Shown: in pieces, positions 1 through 64,000 of the stretch
Layout of the letters: each line of letters begins with the position of its first letter
Position numbering within the stretch: position 1 is the first letter of the stretch
Source of the DNA: Siphonodentalium dalli
Taxonomy: Eukaryota; Mollusca; Scaphopoda; Gadilida; Siphonodentaliidae
NCBI GenBank assembly: GCA_032622095.1
Contig: CP136066.1
Span: forward strand, 192,996,816 to 193,060,815
Reading direction: 5' to 3'
Length of the DNA stretch: 64,000 nt
The notes under the pieces: model-generated
The model's database searches: none
Told to the model about the DNA's origin: nothing
The model's input: only the letters and a program-made list of their open reading frames with translations
Program-made: the position numbers and the translations under genes

Positions 1-2
1 GG

Positions 3-60
3 CGACTTCGTTTTCGCCTTGCATACATCCGAGGGCGAAATTCTCGCCCGAGTCGCCTCC
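3..60. repeat. GC-rich imperfect hairpin at the window edge
   Basis: GGCGACT...TTCGCC at the left and GGGCGAAA...AGTCGCC at the right are inverted. It is more GC-rich than its surroundings and may be the end of an element that continues upstream. Confidence 0.4.
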
Positions 61-413
61 TAGCGTGGGGCCTGATTACTTTACCTTTTTCTAACGAGGT
101 AAATTATATATCATTTTGGAGACGGATTAATCGCGGACATGTCAGATGATTAATCACCTTCAAGGGGTTTACGTGAATGCGTGGGGTCCACATGTACTTG
201 TAGTACGCCTTTTGAATGAACATCCATTATAGAAGAGCAACAGGGTGGGACTCGGTCCAAAAACAGCATCATCCCAACCGATATCCCAAGCTCTTATGGA
301 CTGAGAAGACTTGGTCTAGTGTTTCCATAACAAATAACAAATTCATATGTGTGTACCAGCGCAGTATACAAACAAAAATAAAAAATAAAAACAGGCCATC
401 AAATATCAAATTG

Positions 414-496
414 GAAACATAATATATAAACATGATATATAAACATAATATATAAACATAATATTTAAACATAATATATAAACATAATATATAAAT
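414..496. repeat. 13-bp AT-rich tandem repeat
   Basis: About six copies of AAACATAATATAT with few changes. The spurious reading frame across it on the minus strand is a by-product of the repeat. Confidence 0.85.
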
Positions 497-642
497 GTAA
501 TTTTGGGCATCTGTTTTCCATATATGTTAGTTTATTTTATGCAACTGTATTCTGTTCAAATAAACTAGTTTTAAACAGTACATAGCATAAAATACATGAA
601 CCTAGGTCCATGTGAAATCACATGATTCTTCATAATGATAAT

Positions 643-912
643 TCTATGTTTATGGCTACCTGTCACGTTTTATGGTTACCTGTTACTGCTTATGGTTACA
701 TGTCACTGTTTATGGTTACATGTCACTGTTTATGGTTACATATCACTGGTTATGGTCACCTGTCACTGTTTATGGTTACCCATCACTGTTTATGTTTATC
801 CATCACTGTTTATGTTTATCCATCACTGTTTATGTTTACCCATCACTGTTTATGTTTATCCATCACTGTTTATGTTTACCCATCACTGTTTATGGTTACC
901 TGTCACTGTTTG
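643..912. repeat. 20-bp tandem repeat (minisatellite)
   Basis: About 13 units of CATCACTGTTTATGTTTATC and variants (TGTCACTGTTTATGGTTACC). The 20-bp period shifts frame each unit, so all three forward frames stay open, but the predicted peptides are repeats of the same DNA and are not considered genes. It lies 110 bp upstream of exon 1. Confidence 0.9.
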
Positions 913-1022
913 CCATTCCATCTGTTCAGTTGTCCATTGATGTCACTGATATTTGATAAAGTAAGATAATAAAATATTAATGATTTTGTGTTCTTATCAC
1001 AAAAGCTTATTGTTTTTTTTAG

Positions 1023-62984
<61,962 letters not shown>

Positions 62985-63108
62985 GTAATGTGTGTTAACA
63001 AAATTAATTGTCATGCAAGAAATGCTGTCCATTGGAATACTATGGACAGAAACCCTTTTATTCAGATTGAACAGAAAAGGTGAAGTTAGGCTGCAGTGTC
63101 TTCGTACA

Positions 63109-63753
63109 TTACAGATGGTTTCTCATTCTAAACACGTTTTATATAGTTTCCTGGGCATCAAATAATAGATGAGGAGAAGATACCTGTCCAGAAACGCTTC
63201 TATCAATTAATATTGATTTTATATTAATATTTTCTTATATAATGCGATAATCAAGTGGGTCATTTTTTGGTACTATTTTTAGAATTTTAGAGTTATCCTG
63301 CATGGTACGCTCATGAACAAACACGAGGCATAATTTTTTCCAAATTGATTGTGTGTACAAAAACACAACCAAACGGGACGCTACGGATCAGGCATGAACC
63401 AGGATGGATTGAAATTCAAAATGAATCTTTGTAATCAAAGAAATTTTGAACTTATGTTTGCCAAACAGAGTATTTTCGTAATTCAGATTCAAGATGGAGT
63501 AATCTTAATACTGCGCATGTACGTAAACATGCATACGTCATTGCAACATGGGGGGACCCAAATCTATTTTAATTGATTTCTTCGATCATAAAATTGATTA
63601 TTTTTATAATCGTGATTATACCAGAAAATTTTAAATGAAATCAACTTTAATTGTTAGAAGCATTTCTAGACATGGGTTTTCAGTTCATTTTTATTATTTT
63701 ATACCCAGGAAATGATAGATAACTTGTTATAGGAAATGATGGACCATCTTTAA
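63109..63753. mobile_element. Family M TTAA element, diverged copy
   Basis: TTACAGATGGTTTCTCATT at the left and GGACCATCTTTAA at the right, with the inverted arms TCAATTAATATTGATTTTAT / AAATCAACTTTAATTG. Confidence 0.72.
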
Positions 63754-63912
63754 TTCTATTTTTAAGTCTTTTCTATAGTTGAAATCTTTATGTTAGCTCA
63801 GATATCTAGCGTATCGTTAGTATTAATCCTAGTCTTTTGAATATATATTAACTTTAATTCTTGAAATTTATAATTAATTTCTCTGCTTCTTCTATTTTGA
63901 CTTTTCTTCCAG

Positions 63913-63938
63913 CTAGTTGTTACAGTTTACATATATAG
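63913..63938 (+). CDS. TTLL5: Candidate alternative 3'-terminal exon with stop codon
   Basis: A strong pyrimidine tract (TTCTTCTATTTTGACTTTTC) ends TTCCAG at 63912. Joined to exon 20 in phase 1, the exon reads ASCYSLHI and then TAG at 63936-63938. Vertebrate TTLL5 has GSCY at the same point after the SQKL..PSSA block, so the start looks homologous. No good donor precedes the stop, so this would give a short isoform lacking the distal tail. No poly(A) signal is seen before the window ends. Confidence 0.45.
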
Positions 63939-64000
63939 ATATCTCTAAATCTTCTCCATTTGAACAAAAATCATGTGATATTATTAGTGTTTTCGCCTGT

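Noticed and set aside
622-969. Three overlapping open frames of about 100 codons
   Set aside because: They are translations of one 20-bp tandem repeat in three frames; no start context, splice signal or homology.
1-1022. Upstream TTLL5 exon in the first kilobase
   Set aside because: Searched by eye for the segment preceding GFK; only tandem repeats and AT-rich DNA are present.

Overview
The window is animal genomic DNA carrying the middle of one large plus-strand gene, an ortholog of TTLL5 (tubulin tyrosine ligase-like 5, a tubulin polyglutamylase). Twenty short exons with consensus AG/GT borders lie between 1023 and 62984. Their phases agree at every junction and together give about 807 codons that follow vertebrate TTLL5 in order: the second half of the TTL (ATP-grasp) catalytic domain, the basic microtubule-binding segment, an acidic linker, the conserved C-terminal cofactor-interaction block, and the start of the Ser/Pro-rich tail. 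The first and last exons of the gene lie outside the window. No second gene, tRNA, rRNA or intact transposase was recognised.

The organism looks like a lophotrochozoan, most likely a mollusc and possibly a bivalve. The reasons are the compact exons in very repeat-rich introns, and dispersed repeats of the 'GTCCGTCC' and 'TTTGAGCTATTGCCATGG' types that I associate with molluscan introns. This is inference; the species was not identified.

Layout: exons 1-4 (catalytic core, ATP-binding side) at 1-6 kb; exons 5-10 (end of the TTL domain) at 8.6-14.7 kb; a 13-kb intron; exon 11 (microtubule-binding segment) at 27.9 kb; exons 12-15 at 30.5-37.5 kb; exons 16-19 (acidic linker and C-terminal block) at 41.6-46.5 kb; a 16-kb intron; exon 20 at 62.8 kb; and a candidate alternative last exon at 63.9 kb.

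The introns are packed with non-autonomous DNA transposons, most of them foldback or hairpin elements. (i) TTAA-target elements: families A, B, C, D and L share TTAA-CCCTTT...AAAGGG-TTAA ends (piggyBac-like), and families M and O have other termini. (ii) hAT-like twin-hairpin MITEs of exactly 254 bp, three with perfect 8-bp target duplications, plus a 1.3-kb non-autonomous hAT inserted in a 46-bp satellite. (iii) Tc1/mariner-like palindromes starting TACAGTAATG (family D2), about ten copies. (iv) An unclassified family with 5-bp duplications. Families A, B and C share an internal 69-nt near-perfect hairpin present as two copies in inverted orientation. The hAT-like MITE has the same twin-hairpin layout with unrelated sequence. 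Several insertions end within 20-35 bp of TTLL5 splice sites.
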